NCBI GenBank assembly: GCA_025350775.1
Contig: JANXXF010000416.1
Location: 1 to 14,417 of the forward strand
Direction of reading: 5' to 3'
Length of the DNA stretch: 14,417 nt
Source: Actinomycetes bacterium
GTDB lineage: Bacteria > Actinomycetota > Thermoleophilia > Gaiellales > Gaiellaceae
Notes under the pieces: model-generated
What the model saw: the letters and a program-made list of their open reading frames with translations, nothing else
Told to the model about the DNA's origin: nothing
The model's database searches: none
Shown here: one piece after another, positions 1 through 7,060 of the stretch
Layout: every line of letters starts with the position of its first letter
How positions within the stretch are numbered: position 1 is the first letter of the stretch
Made by a program: the position numbers and the translations under genes

Positions 1-729
1 GGGGGGGTGGGGGGGGCGGGGGGGCGGGCCCACGACCGCCTCGATCACCTCGGGCACGCGTAGGGTAGTCGTGCGCACAGCGTCGTCCTCGTGGTCGGTG
101 GCGAGCCAGACCTCGACGCGAAAGTCCCCGAAGCCGTCGATCTCGTGATCGGCAGGGATCGACACGAGTACCTCACCGTGGTCGCTGACGGCTGCGATCA
201 GCTGGAACGCCCGGACGGACGGCATCGGCGAGTCCGGCGACAGCTGCGCGGCAACGTGCACGACCCGGCGGCCGGCGGCCCTCTCCAGGATCCCGAGCAG
301 CGTACTGGCCTGCTCGCCAGCGGTTACGGCAGCTGCGTTCTCCTCGTCCCGGACGCGGATCAGCACCTCGAGACGGCCGACAAGCGGACCCTCTTCGAGC
401 TTCTCGATCCCCTCGACGTCGATCGTCTCGATGGCCGCGGAGAGCGCGTCGAGGCACTCGAGCAGGACATCGATGGCATCGCGGGAGAGCCCCTCGGTGC
501 GCTGCTTGAGCAGCTCGAAAACGTCCTCCATCTTGTGCGTCAGCGCCGCCATGTGGGGGAAACCCATCGTCGCGCTCATGCCCTTCAGCGAGTGCGCGGC
601 ACGGAAGATCTCGTCGATCGTCCCGCGGTCGTCGGGCGACTCCTCGACCCGCACGACCGCAAGATTTAGCTCCTGGAGGTGCTCGCGCGCCTCCGCGAGG
701 AACATCGGCAGGTACTCGGAGACGTCCAC
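1..729 (-). CDS. cheA: Chemotaxis histidine kinase CheA, N-terminal part (cut by window edge)
   Basis: CheA is the cytoplasmic sensor kinase that autophosphorylates and passes phosphate to CheY and CheB. Only the first 243 codons are visible. Residues 1-105 form the HPt (P1) domain, with the phosphorylatable His46 in the hallmark FRAAHSLKGMSATMGF. Residues about 155-235 look like the CheY-binding P2 domain, with an alternating beta/alpha pattern around FQLIAAVSDHGEVLVSIP. The fragment ends in a Pro-rich linker. Dimerisation, kinase and CheW-like domains would lie beyond the left edge. The GTG start shares one base with the cheR stop (TAGTG) and has a GGAAGG Shine-Dalgarno seven bases upstream inside cheR. 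It is the last visible gene of the MCP-cheW-cheB-cheR-cheA operon. The HPt identification is certain; the exact reading frame in the C-rich linker at the edge is less so. Confidence 0.95.
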   Translation of the reverse strand, partial: MDVSEYLPMFLAEAREHLQELNLAVVRVEESPDDRGTIDEIFRAAHSLKGMSATMGFPHMAALTHKMEDVFELLKQRTEGLSRDAIDVLLECLDALSAAIETIDVEGIEKLEEGPLVGRLEVLIRVRDEENAAAVTAGEQASTLLGILERAAGRRVVHVAAQLSPDSPMPSVRAFQLIAAVSDHGEVLVSIPADHEIDGFGDFRVEVWLATDHEDDAVRTTTLRVPEVIEAVVGPPPRPPHPP

Positions 730-1571
730 TACGCGACCTTCCGGTAGATGAAGGGGAGGCACGACTCGAGGCCGCAGGCGGCCGGGCTGGAGACCCGCTC
801 GGTGGAGCCGACGAGGAGGTAACCGCCGGGTCGCAGGGCCTCCGCGAGGCGAGCGTGCAGAGCATCCCGCACGTCCTCGCTGAAGTAGATGACGGTGTTG
901 CGGCAGAGGATGAGGTCGTACGAGCCCTTTGCCGGCTCGATCCGCAGCAGGTCGCCCACGTCGAAGCGCACCGATCTCAGCAGCTCCGGCTTCGCCTGCC
1001 AGCCGTCACCGCTCTCGACGAACCAGCGCCGCAGCTCGGCGCTCGGCGCGTCGCGGGCATCGTCGGCGCTGAACCAGCCGCGGCGCGCGCGCTCGACCAT
1101 GCGCTTGTCGATATCTGTGCCGAGAATGTCGACGCGGGCGGTCGCTGCGGCGTCCTTGCAGACGGCGGCAAGCGTGAACGCCTCGGCGCCGTACGACGAG
1201 CCGGCGCTCCAGGCCCGGATGCTCCCGCCCCCGGCGAGCTCCGTGATCACGTCGCGGGCGAGCAGCGACCACTGCTGCGGGTTGCGCCACAGCTGCGAGA
1301 CGTTGATCGTGACCCGGTCGAGAAAGCGCTCCAGCTCGACCGGATCGGACTCCAGGGTGCGAGCGTAGGCCACAAGGTCGGTGACCCCGCCACGCAACGC
1401 AAAGGTGCGGACGCGCCGCTCCATCTGGCCGCGCTTGTACTGGCCGAGGTCGATCCTAGTGAGCGAGCGAAAAGCCCTGCAGAAGCTGATGTAGTCGTCG
1501 GTGGCGCCGCCGCCTAGACGTGTTGCGGTGCCTTCGGCCACCGTGCGGAGAGGACGGTCGAGCGTGCTCAT
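729..1571 (-). CDS. cheR: Chemotaxis protein methyltransferase CheR
   Basis: CheR transfers methyl groups from S-adenosylmethionine to glutamates on the cytoplasmic helices of chemoreceptors, for adaptation. The 280-residue length is typical. The N-terminal helical domain has QMERRVRTFA (residues 49-58). The loop TINVSQLWRNPQQW (88-101) corresponds to the receptor/SAM-proximal INVSxFxRN segment. WSAGSSYGAEAFTLA (121-135) is the SAM-binding loop, GTDID (151-155) holds the acidic ribose-contacting residue, and LILCRNTVIYF (220-230) is the post-motif strand. The end (VGSTERVSSP...FIYRK) resembles Bacillus-type CheR. The usual GEE after WSAGCST reads GAE here, a small departure. The start at ATG 1571 overlaps the cheB stop as ATGA, with GGAGG at 1579-1583 seven bases upstream. 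The stop overlaps the cheA start by one base. Confidence 0.96.
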   Translation of the reverse strand: MSTLDRPLRTVAEGTATRLGGGATDDYISFCRAFRSLTRIDLGQYKRGQMERRVRTFALRGGVTDLVAYARTLESDPVELERFLDRVTINVSQLWRNPQQWSLLARDVITELAGGGSIRAWSAGSSYGAEAFTLAAVCKDAAATARVDILGTDIDKRMVERARRGWFSADDARDAPSAELRRWFVESGDGWQAKPELLRSVRFDVGDLLRIEPAKGSYDLILCRNTVIYFSEDVRDALHARLAEALRPGGYLLVGSTERVSSPAACGLESCLPFIYRKVA

Positions 1572-2638
1572 CGCCCCGCCTCCAAGACGATGGCCTGCGC
1601 GAGCTCGTTCAGCGGGAGCACGACATCGGCGAGGTTCGCCTCGACGACTGCGCGCGGCATGCCGTACACGGTGCAGGTCGACTCGGCCTCGGCGAGGATA
1701 CGGCCGCCCTGGCGGCGCACCTCGTGGGCGCCCTCGAGTCCGTCCTTCCCCATCCCGGTGAGGACGACGAGCAGCATGCGCTCGCCGAAGCGCTTTGCGG
1801 CATCGCCGATGGTGAGGTCGGCGCGAGGGCGGAGGCCACCGATCGCCGCATCGTCCGAAAGGGTGACGGTGCCGGAACCGGCCAGCCGGAGGTGGCTGCC
1901 ACCAGGTGCGAGCAGCGCGACGCTCGGGTCGAGCGACTCGCCTCCGGCCGCCTCGCGGACGGTCAGCTGGGAGACCCGGTCGAGCCGGTCCGCGAGCGAC
2001 TTCGTGAAGCCCACCGGCATGTGCTGGACGATGAGCGTGCCGTCGCCGAGACGGGCCGGCAGCTTCGGCAGCAGCTCGGCCAGAGCCTTAGGGCCGCCGG
2101 TCGAGGTGGCGATGACGACCACCCTCTTGCCGACGGCTGCGCGCGCCCGTGACGGCGCGACCCGCGCCGGCGCAGCCGCGTGGGCAGCAGCGAGCCGGGC
2201 GCGCGCGCGGCGTGAGGTTGCCGCAAGCGCGACCTTCTCGGCCAGCTCCCCGGTAAACGTCTTCAGCGGCTCCCCGGCGGCAGGCTTGGCAACGAGGTCG
2301 ACGGCCCCCTCGGCGAGACAGTCGACCGCGCGGGCGCCGGCAGCGGGGGAGAAGGCCGAGACGACGACCACCGGGATCGTCGAGGCAGCCTGCTTCAACG
2401 CACGCAGGACGCCCATTCCGTCGAGGCCGGGCATCGCCAGGTCGAGCGTCAACACATCCGGTCGCAGCGTTCGGCACAGGGCGAGCGCCGAGTCGCCATC
2501 GTGCGCTGCTCCGACCACGTCGAAGCCACTCGTGCCGAGCGCATCCGTGAGGATGCGCCGCATGAGCGCGGAGTCGTCGGCGACAACGACGCGAGGCCGC
2601 AGGCTCGACTTCGGCTGGGTTGCATCGGCGGTGGTCAC
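1568..2638 (-). CDS. cheB: Receptor methylesterase/glutamine deamidase CheB
   Basis: CheB removes receptor methyl groups when phosphorylated by CheA. The protein has 356 residues. The receiver domain covers residues 16-135, with acidic pair Asp21/Asp22, phosphoacceptor Asp66 (LTLDLAMPGLDG), Ser94 and Lys118. A basic Ala/Arg-rich linker (about 140-170) leads to the methylesterase domain (171-356). Its catalytic triad appears as Ser179 (ATSTGGP), His206 (VQHMP) and Asp299 (TGMGKDG). The open frame extends far upstream, but that extension crosses cheW and the MCP in another frame and is not real. GTG at 2638 is chosen because it gives normal family length, sits just before the receiver domain, and overlaps the cheW stop as GTGA. 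There is only a weak Shine-Dalgarno, so translation is probably coupled to cheW. The downstream overlap with cheR is ATGA. Confidence 0.96.
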   Translation of the reverse strand: MTTADATQPKSSLRPRVVVADDSALMRRILTDALGTSGFDVVGAAHDGDSALALCRTLRPDVLTLDLAMPGLDGMGVLRALKQAASTIPVVVVSAFSPAAGARAVDCLAEGAVDLVAKPAAGEPLKTFTGELAEKVALAATSRRARARLAAAHAAAPARVAPSRARAAVGKRVVVIATSTGGPKALAELLPKLPARLGDGTLIVQHMPVGFTKSLADRLDRVSQLTVREAAGGESLDPSVALLAPGGSHLRLAGSGTVTLSDDAAIGGLRPRADLTIGDAAKRFGERMLLVVLTGMGKDGLEGAHEVRRQGGRILAEAESTCTVYGMPRAVVEANLADVVLPLNELAQAIVLEAGR

Positions 2639-3069
2639 GCTGCGATCGCAAGTCCCGCGAAGATCCCGTCGGGATTGAGGAGCACGATCAGGCGGTTGTC
2701 GACCTTGGCGATGGCCTCGATGAAGTCGGCTCCCGCAACCGGGAGACGCTCGATGCTCGACTCGTCGAGCGTCAGCACCTCCTCGACCTCGTCGACGATG
2801 ACGCCGGCAGTGCCGGAGCCGGTTTCGACGATCACGATCTTCGAGTCGTCGCCTAGCTGCGTCGCCAGACCCAGGCGGGCGCCCAGATCGCAGACGGGAA
2901 CGATCTTGCCGCGTAGGCTGATGACACCACGGATCGCCGGATCGTGCGAGGCCACCGAGCGCGCCTCGGCGTGCCGGATGATCTCCTGTACACGGGTGAT
3001 CGGGAGGGCGTACTCCTCCTCTCCCAGCGAGAACACAACGAACTGCCTCGTGGTTTCGAGCGCTGACAT
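2635..3069 (-). CDS. cheW: Chemotaxis coupling protein CheW
   Basis: CheW is a small cytoplasmic adaptor joining chemoreceptors to CheA in the signalling array. The 144 residues form a single CheW domain. QFVVFSLGEEEYALPI opens the first beta barrel, followed by RVQEIIR. IRGVISLRGKIVPVCDLG (46-63) is the conserved loop facing receptor and kinase. GVIVDEVEEVLTL (89-101) is the second-barrel signature, and IVLLNPDGIF (128-137) the C-terminal strand. The frame is open back to 3144, but the ATG at 3069 is preferred: it begins directly before the domain and has GGAG at 3077-3080, seven bases upstream. The 104-bp gap to the MCP stop shows no clear terminator and no sigma-28-like promoter, so cotranscription with the MCP is likely. 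The gap has only a small CAGGG-4-CCCTG hairpin. The stop overlaps cheB by four bases. Confidence 0.95.
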   Translation of the reverse strand: MSALETTRQFVVFSLGEEEYALPITRVQEIIRHAEARSVASHDPAIRGVISLRGKIVPVCDLGARLGLATQLGDDSKIVIVETGSGTAGVIVDEVEEVLTLDESSIERLPVAGADFIEAIAKVDNRLIVLLNPDGIFAGLAIAA

Positions 3070-3173
3070 CGGATGACTCCAGTCGGTCGGGTGCGGTGTA
3101 CTCAGCGGCAGGGAACGCCCTGGCATCAGCTCGACCTGGCGCAAGCCGGGCCGGCAGCCTGCGAGCGCGGCTG

Positions 3174-4892
3174 TCAGCTGGCCAGCTTGAACTGGCCGAC
3201 GAGTGTCTGGAGACGCTCGGCGGTGTTGGCGAGGTCCTGCGCGGACGCGGCGATCTCCTCGGCGGAGGCGCTCGTCTCCTCGGTCGAGGCCGAGACCTGC
3301 TCGGTCGAGGCCGACGACTGCTCGGCGACGGCTGCGACCTCTGCGGTCGAGTTGACGATCGCGTTGATGCGGGTGGCGACTTCCTCGACCTGGACGCCGA
3401 TTCGCTGGAATGCTTCGCGGGCCTGCTCGACGATTGCGACGCCGTTCTCGGCACGCTTGCCGCCATCCTCGACGACGAGCATTGTCCTCTGCGTCTCGTC
3501 CTGGATCTCGCCGATCAGGGTCGAGATCTGGGTCGCCGCTGCCTGTGACTCCTCGGCGAGCTTCCTGACCTCCTCGGCGACGACGGCGAAGCCGCGGCCC
3601 TGCTCGCCGGCGCGGGCGGCCTCGATCGCGGCGTTGAGCGCCAGCAGGTTCGTCTGCGAGGCGATACCGGTAATCGTCGCGACGATGCCGCCGATCTGCT
3701 CGGACTTGCCGGCCAGGCCGCGCATCGCCTCGGTCACCGAGGTGGTCGAATCGCGCATCGCCTCCATCGCCTGCGACGCCTGCTCGGCGGCGCGGCCGCC
3801 CGCCTGGGCGTCGTCACGCGCCTGGTTGGCCTGCGCCGCGGTCTCCTGGGCGGAGACGCGGGTCTCCTCGACCAGCTTGACCTGCCGCTCAGCACCGGAG
3901 GCGACGTCGTTCATGGCCTGGGCGATCTCGCCAACGGCGCGACCGGTTTCCTCGGAGGTCGACGCCATCTCCTCCGACGACGCCGACAGCGTCTCCGAGG
4001 CCTGCCGCACCTGGCCGATCATCCCGGTGAGGCTGTCGGACATCGCAAGGAATGCGTGTCCAAGAATGTCCCGCTCCGAGGTCGGCTCGACGCGTGTCGT
4101 CAGATCGCCGTGGGCGATCCGTTCGGCGCCGGCGGCCAGGCTCCTCAGATATTCGATCATGCGGCCGAACGCAGCAGTGATCTGGCCGAACTCGTCCCGG
4201 CTGCGCACGTCGACTGCCTGGTCGAGCTCGCCGGCGGAGATGCCCTCCGCGGCGCGGAGCAGCGGCGCGACGCTCAACTTGATCCCGCGGGTGATCACCC
4301 ACGCGATCCCCATGGCCAGCAGGACGGCGAGCAGGGCGACGACGAGCATGATCGTCAGCGAGGTGGACTTCGTCGAGTCGAAGCTCGCAGTACTGACGAC
4401 CCGCTCCTGCTGCGCTTGCGTGACGTATCCATCGAGGCTCTTCGAGAGCGCGTTGTAGTTGACGATCTCCGGCCCCAGTGCGATCTGCTCCGCCTTCGCG
4501 AAGTCCTTCGCCTGGACAGCCGCCCAGAGCGAAACGTCGAGCTGCATGAACTTCTCGAAGTCCGCCTTCGTAGACGCTGCCGCGGCGATGTCCTCGCTGT
4601 CGGTCGAGACCTTCTCCAGCTGCGCGAGGCCGGCCTGGAAGGTCGCGGTCGCCTTCTCGAAGTCCGGCCGACTCTTGCCGCGATCGAGCACGTACCCGGT
4701 CTGCCAGCCGTTCAGGTCGGCTCCGTCGAACTTCAACGTCAGGCCGGCGATCACCTTCGGCAGCGAGCTCTGCGTGATCGTGTGTGTCGCCGAGGACAGG
4801 CCGTTCAGCCCCCAGAACGCGACGCCGAACAGCGTCAGCAGCAGCGCGATTACGACGCCAAAGCTCGCGTAGAGCTTCCTCGACAGCGACAT
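3174..4892 (-). CDS. Methyl-accepting chemotaxis protein, transmembrane
   Basis: This inner-membrane chemoreceptor senses ligands outside the membrane and controls CheA through CheW. The 572 residues run: short cytoplasmic start, TM1 (about 9-31), an extracytoplasmic helical sensor of about 145 residues resembling a four-helix-bundle MCP domain, TM2 (about 179-201), a HAMP domain (203-256) and a second HAMP-like unit (about 257-295). A long methyl-accepting coiled coil follows. The highly conserved hairpin tip spans about 402-445 and includes ASQTNLLALNAAIEAARAGE and GRGFAVVAEEVRKLAEE. The C-terminus (VGQFKLAS) lacks an NWETF-type CheR-tethering pentapeptide. ATG 4892 is preferred over in-frame GTGs at 4910 and 4901; GGAGG lies 11 bases upstream of it. 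The ligand cannot be told from sequence. It is the first gene of the che operon, 66 nt after a sigma-28-like promoter. Confidence 0.95.
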   Translation of the reverse strand: MSLSRKLYASFGVVIALLLTLFGVAFWGLNGLSSATHTITQSSLPKVIAGLTLKFDGADLNGWQTGYVLDRGKSRPDFEKATATFQAGLAQLEKVSTDSEDIAAAASTKADFEKFMQLDVSLWAAVQAKDFAKAEQIALGPEIVNYNALSKSLDGYVTQAQQERVVSTASFDSTKSTSLTIMLVVALLAVLLAMGIAWVITRGIKLSVAPLLRAAEGISAGELDQAVDVRSRDEFGQITAAFGRMIEYLRSLAAGAERIAHGDLTTRVEPTSERDILGHAFLAMSDSLTGMIGQVRQASETLSASSEEMASTSEETGRAVGEIAQAMNDVASGAERQVKLVEETRVSAQETAAQANQARDDAQAGGRAAEQASQAMEAMRDSTTSVTEAMRGLAGKSEQIGGIVATITGIASQTNLLALNAAIEAARAGEQGRGFAVVAEEVRKLAEESQAAATQISTLIGEIQDETQRTMLVVEDGGKRAENGVAIVEQAREAFQRIGVQVEEVATRINAIVNSTAEVAAVAEQSSASTEQVSASTEETSASAEEIAASAQDLANTAERLQTLVGQFKLAS

Positions 4893-4958
4893 GTCCCTCA
4901 CAACCTCCACGCGAACACCCTCCTTGATCTCCTCCGCCTGTCCAGCGGCTTCCCGGAA

Positions 4959-4985
4959 TGGTCGGCAGCGGTTGCCCGAACTTGA
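4959..4985 (-). promoter_or_regulatory. Sigma-28 (FliA/SigD)-type promoter of the MCP-che operon
   Basis: On the minus strand TCAA (4985-4982) is followed by exactly 15 nt and GCCGACCA (4966-4959). This matches the enterobacterial FliA consensus TAAA-N15-GCCGATAA in spacing and at most positions; the -10 deviates (ACCA for ATAA). It lies in the 148-bp gap between fliI and the MCP, 66 nt before the MCP ATG. The same arrangement occurs upstream of flgB, which makes chance less likely. A transcription start has not been shown. Confidence 0.65.
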
Positions 4986-5040
4986 GCGACGGCCGAGGAG
5001 AGTCGAGTCTGGCTGGATGCAGGGCGCTGCCCGATCAGGA

Positions 5041-6396
5041 TCAGGCGAGGGCCAGGCCGCTGCCCGGGGTCAACGCGGCCTCACGGTCGGCCATCAGGTC
5101 GAGCAGGAGCAGCTCCGACTCGTCGGCGGTCATGCTCTCGTTGCGGCTCTGGCGGAGGAACGCTTCGATGCCGGGCTGCTTGTCGATGGCGTAGTCGACC
5201 TTGCGGTCGCCGCCGCGCACATAGGCGCCGATCGAGATGAGGTCCTCCTTCTCCTTGAAGGCGGCCAGCGTCTCGCGCAGGGCGGCGCCGGCGGCGCGCG
5301 CCTCCGGCCCCACGATCTCACCCTCGAGCCGCGACACGGACTGCAGCACGTCGATCGCCGGGTAGTGCGAGCGGTGGGCCAGCGCGCGCGTCAGCACGCA
5401 GTGACCGTCGAGGATCGAGCGGGCGGCATCGGCGACGGGCTCGTTCATGTCGTCGCCTTCGACGAGGACGGTGTAGAGGCCGGTGATGGAGCCGCGGGCG
5501 CTCGTGCCGGCACGCTCGAGCAGCCGCGGCAGCGCTGCGAACACCGACGGCGTGTAGCCGCGCGTCGCGGGCGGCTCGCCGATGGCGAGGCCGACCTCGC
5601 GCTGCGCCATGGCGAAGCGGGTGACCGAGTCCATCATCAGCAGCACGTTGCGGCCCTGGTCGCGGAAGTGCTCCGCAATGGTGGTGGCGGCGAAGGCCGC
5701 CTTGATGCGCAGCAGCGCCGGCTCGTCGGAGGTGGCGACGACGATCACGGAGCGCGCGAGGGCCTCGCCGAGGTCACGCTCGATGAATTCGCGCACCTCG
5801 CGGCCGCGCTCGCCGACGAGGCAGATGACGTTGATGTCGGCGGTGGTCGAGCGGGCGATCATGCCGAGCAGGCTCGACTTGCCGACACCGGAGCCGGCGA
5901 AGATGCCGAGGCGCTGACCGCGCCCGACCGGGACGAGCGTGTCGAGAGCGCGCACGCCCAGCGACAGCCGATCGACGATGCGGGTGCGTGCCAGTGGCTT
6001 CGGCGGTGGCGCGACAACCGGGCGGGACGGCCCGGGCCCGAACGCGCCCCCGTCGTCGATCGGGCGGCCCAGCGAGTCGAGGACGCGACCGAGCAGGTCG
6101 TCGCCGACGCGTAGCCGGAACGGGTGCCCGGTGGCGTCGACGCGGTTCTCGGGGCCGACCCCGTGCATCTCGCCGAGCGGCATCAGCAGGGTGCGCCCGT
6201 CGCGGAAGCCGACGACCTCGGCGGGGATCGGCGGGCGGGTGCGCCCGGCGTCGATCGTGCACAGCTCGCCTACCTCGGCGCGCAGCCCGGATGCCTCGAT
6301 GACGAGGCCGATCAGGTTGACGACCTTGCCGCGGCGCCGGTGGAGGTCGGCCGCCTGGAGTGCCGCGAAGCGCTCGGCCAGCAGCGCGTCAGGCAT
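5041..6396 (-). CDS. fliI: Flagellar type III export ATPase FliI
   Basis: FliI is the cytoplasmic hexameric ATPase at the base of the flagellar export gate that helps feed substrates into the channel. The 451 residues match the family. The N-terminal beta barrel covers about 20-95. Walker A is AGSGVGKS (167-174), the catalytic Glu196 lies in GERGREV, and Walker B is VLLMMD (251-256). RGYTPSVFAALPRLLERAG (279-297) and SHYPAIDVLQSVSR (343-356) separate type III export ATPases from F1-ATPase beta. The C-terminal helical domain is complete. Start ATG 6396 removes an arginine-rich extension that only shadows fliH. It overlaps the fliH end by eight bases, and no strong Shine-Dalgarno is seen, so coupling to fliH is likely. 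It is the last gene of the flgB operon; fliJ does not follow. Confidence 0.97.
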   Translation of the reverse strand: MPDALLAERFAALQAADLHRRRGKVVNLIGLVIEASGLRAEVGELCTIDAGRTRPPIPAEVVGFRDGRTLLMPLGEMHGVGPENRVDATGHPFRLRVGDDLLGRVLDSLGRPIDDGGAFGPGPSRPVVAPPPKPLARTRIVDRLSLGVRALDTLVPVGRGQRLGIFAGSGVGKSSLLGMIARSTTADINVICLVGERGREVREFIERDLGEALARSVIVVATSDEPALLRIKAAFAATTIAEHFRDQGRNVLLMMDSVTRFAMAQREVGLAIGEPPATRGYTPSVFAALPRLLERAGTSARGSITGLYTVLVEGDDMNEPVADAARSILDGHCVLTRALAHRSHYPAIDVLQSVSRLEGEIVGPEARAAGAALRETLAAFKEKEDLISIGAYVRGGDRKVDYAIDKQPGIEAFLRQSRNESMTADESELLLLDLMADREAALTPGSGLALA

Positions 6397-7039
6397 CGGG
6401 CGCCGGCTGGAGCTCCGCCGTGAGCACCTCGCGGGCACGGTCGAGCTGGGTGAGCACGGTTGCGTCGATCTCGCCCTCGGCGGTCTGCACCAGGCAGCCG
6501 CCACGCACGACGCGGCGCTCGGGGACGATCTCGAAGCGACGGATGCCGCCGAGCGCGGCCGACAGGTCGCCGGCGGCCTCGCGCACGAGCTCGAGGTCGT
6601 CGGGATTGACGAGCAGCACGACGTGGTCGCGTTCGGCGGCGCGCCGCAACGCGCCGGTCGCGATCTCGACGACGAGCTCTGGCCGGAGGTCGAGGGTCAC
6701 GCCGATCACCTTGTCGGCGAGGGCGAGGGCCAGCTCGACGGCGCGCGCCTCGGCGAGCGCGACGAACTCCTCCTGCGCCTCGACGATGCCCCGGGCGGCC
6801 GCCTCCAGGGCGGTGCACGCCGGGCCGAGCGCTGACTGCGCGGCAGCCAGGCCGGCGGTGTACCCTGCCTCCCGCCCCTCGGCTGCGGCGGCCGCGCGGA
6901 TCTGCTCGGCCTCGGCGCGGGCCAGGGCCAGGACGTCGCCTGTCGCCTGCGCGAGATCTCCTGCCCTGATCACCGGGCCGCCGCCGCCCTCGAGCAGGGG
7001 AAAAGCAAACGCCTCCAGGGTGGGCGACTGCTCAGGCAT
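6389..7039 (-). CDS. fliH: Flagellar export ATPase regulator FliH
   Basis: FliH binds FliI, restrains its ATPase activity and links it to the rotor C-ring, acting as the flexible stalk of the export apparatus. The protein has 216 residues. After a short N-terminal segment, residues 35-110 are an Ala/Glu-rich helix with Gly-containing AEGREAGYTAGLAAA (53-67), the characteristic FliH stalk region. The C-terminal domain resembles the V-ATPase E subunit, with HVVLLVNPDDLELV (139-152) and the signature RGGCLVQTAEGEIDATVLTQ (179-198). It sits between fliG and fliI, the usual place. ATG 7039 lies 21 bases after the fliG stop and has a G-rich tract (CGGGGG) about six bases upstream. FliH sequences diverge widely, so position and the C-terminal signature carry the call. 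Confidence 0.93.
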   Translation of the reverse strand: MPEQSPTLEAFAFPLLEGGGGPVIRAGDLAQATGDVLALARAEAEQIRAAAAAEGREAGYTAGLAAAQSALGPACTALEAAARGIVEAQEEFVALAEARAVELALALADKVIGVTLDLRPELVVEIATGALRRAAERDHVVLLVNPDDLELVREAAGDLSAALGGIRRFEIVPERRVVRGGCLVQTAEGEIDATVLTQLDRAREVLTAELQPAPDA

Positions 7040-7060
7040 CGCGCGCCCCCGGGCACCGCA

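Noticed and set aside
3070..3173. Possible promoter or terminator between the MCP and cheW
   Set aside because: Only a 5-bp CAGGG/CCCTG hairpin with no U tract, and no sigma-28-like element; treated as an untranslated spacer within the operon.
2639..3466. A much longer CheB reading frame reaching back to 3466
   Set aside because: The extra part is low-complexity Arg/Ser/Pro sequence crossing cheW and the MCP antiphase; the receiver domain starts just after GTG 2638, which overlaps the cheW stop.
5019..5041. Small GGGC-AGC-GCCC hairpin after fliI as a terminator
   Set aside because: Four-base stem without U tract; too weak to call, though the new promoter downstream suggests a transcript boundary near here.
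4891..6114. Long plus-strand open frame of 407 codons opposite fliI
   Set aside because: Arg/Asp/Ala-rich shadow of the fliI coding strand with no domain signature; fliI on the other strand is unmistakable.
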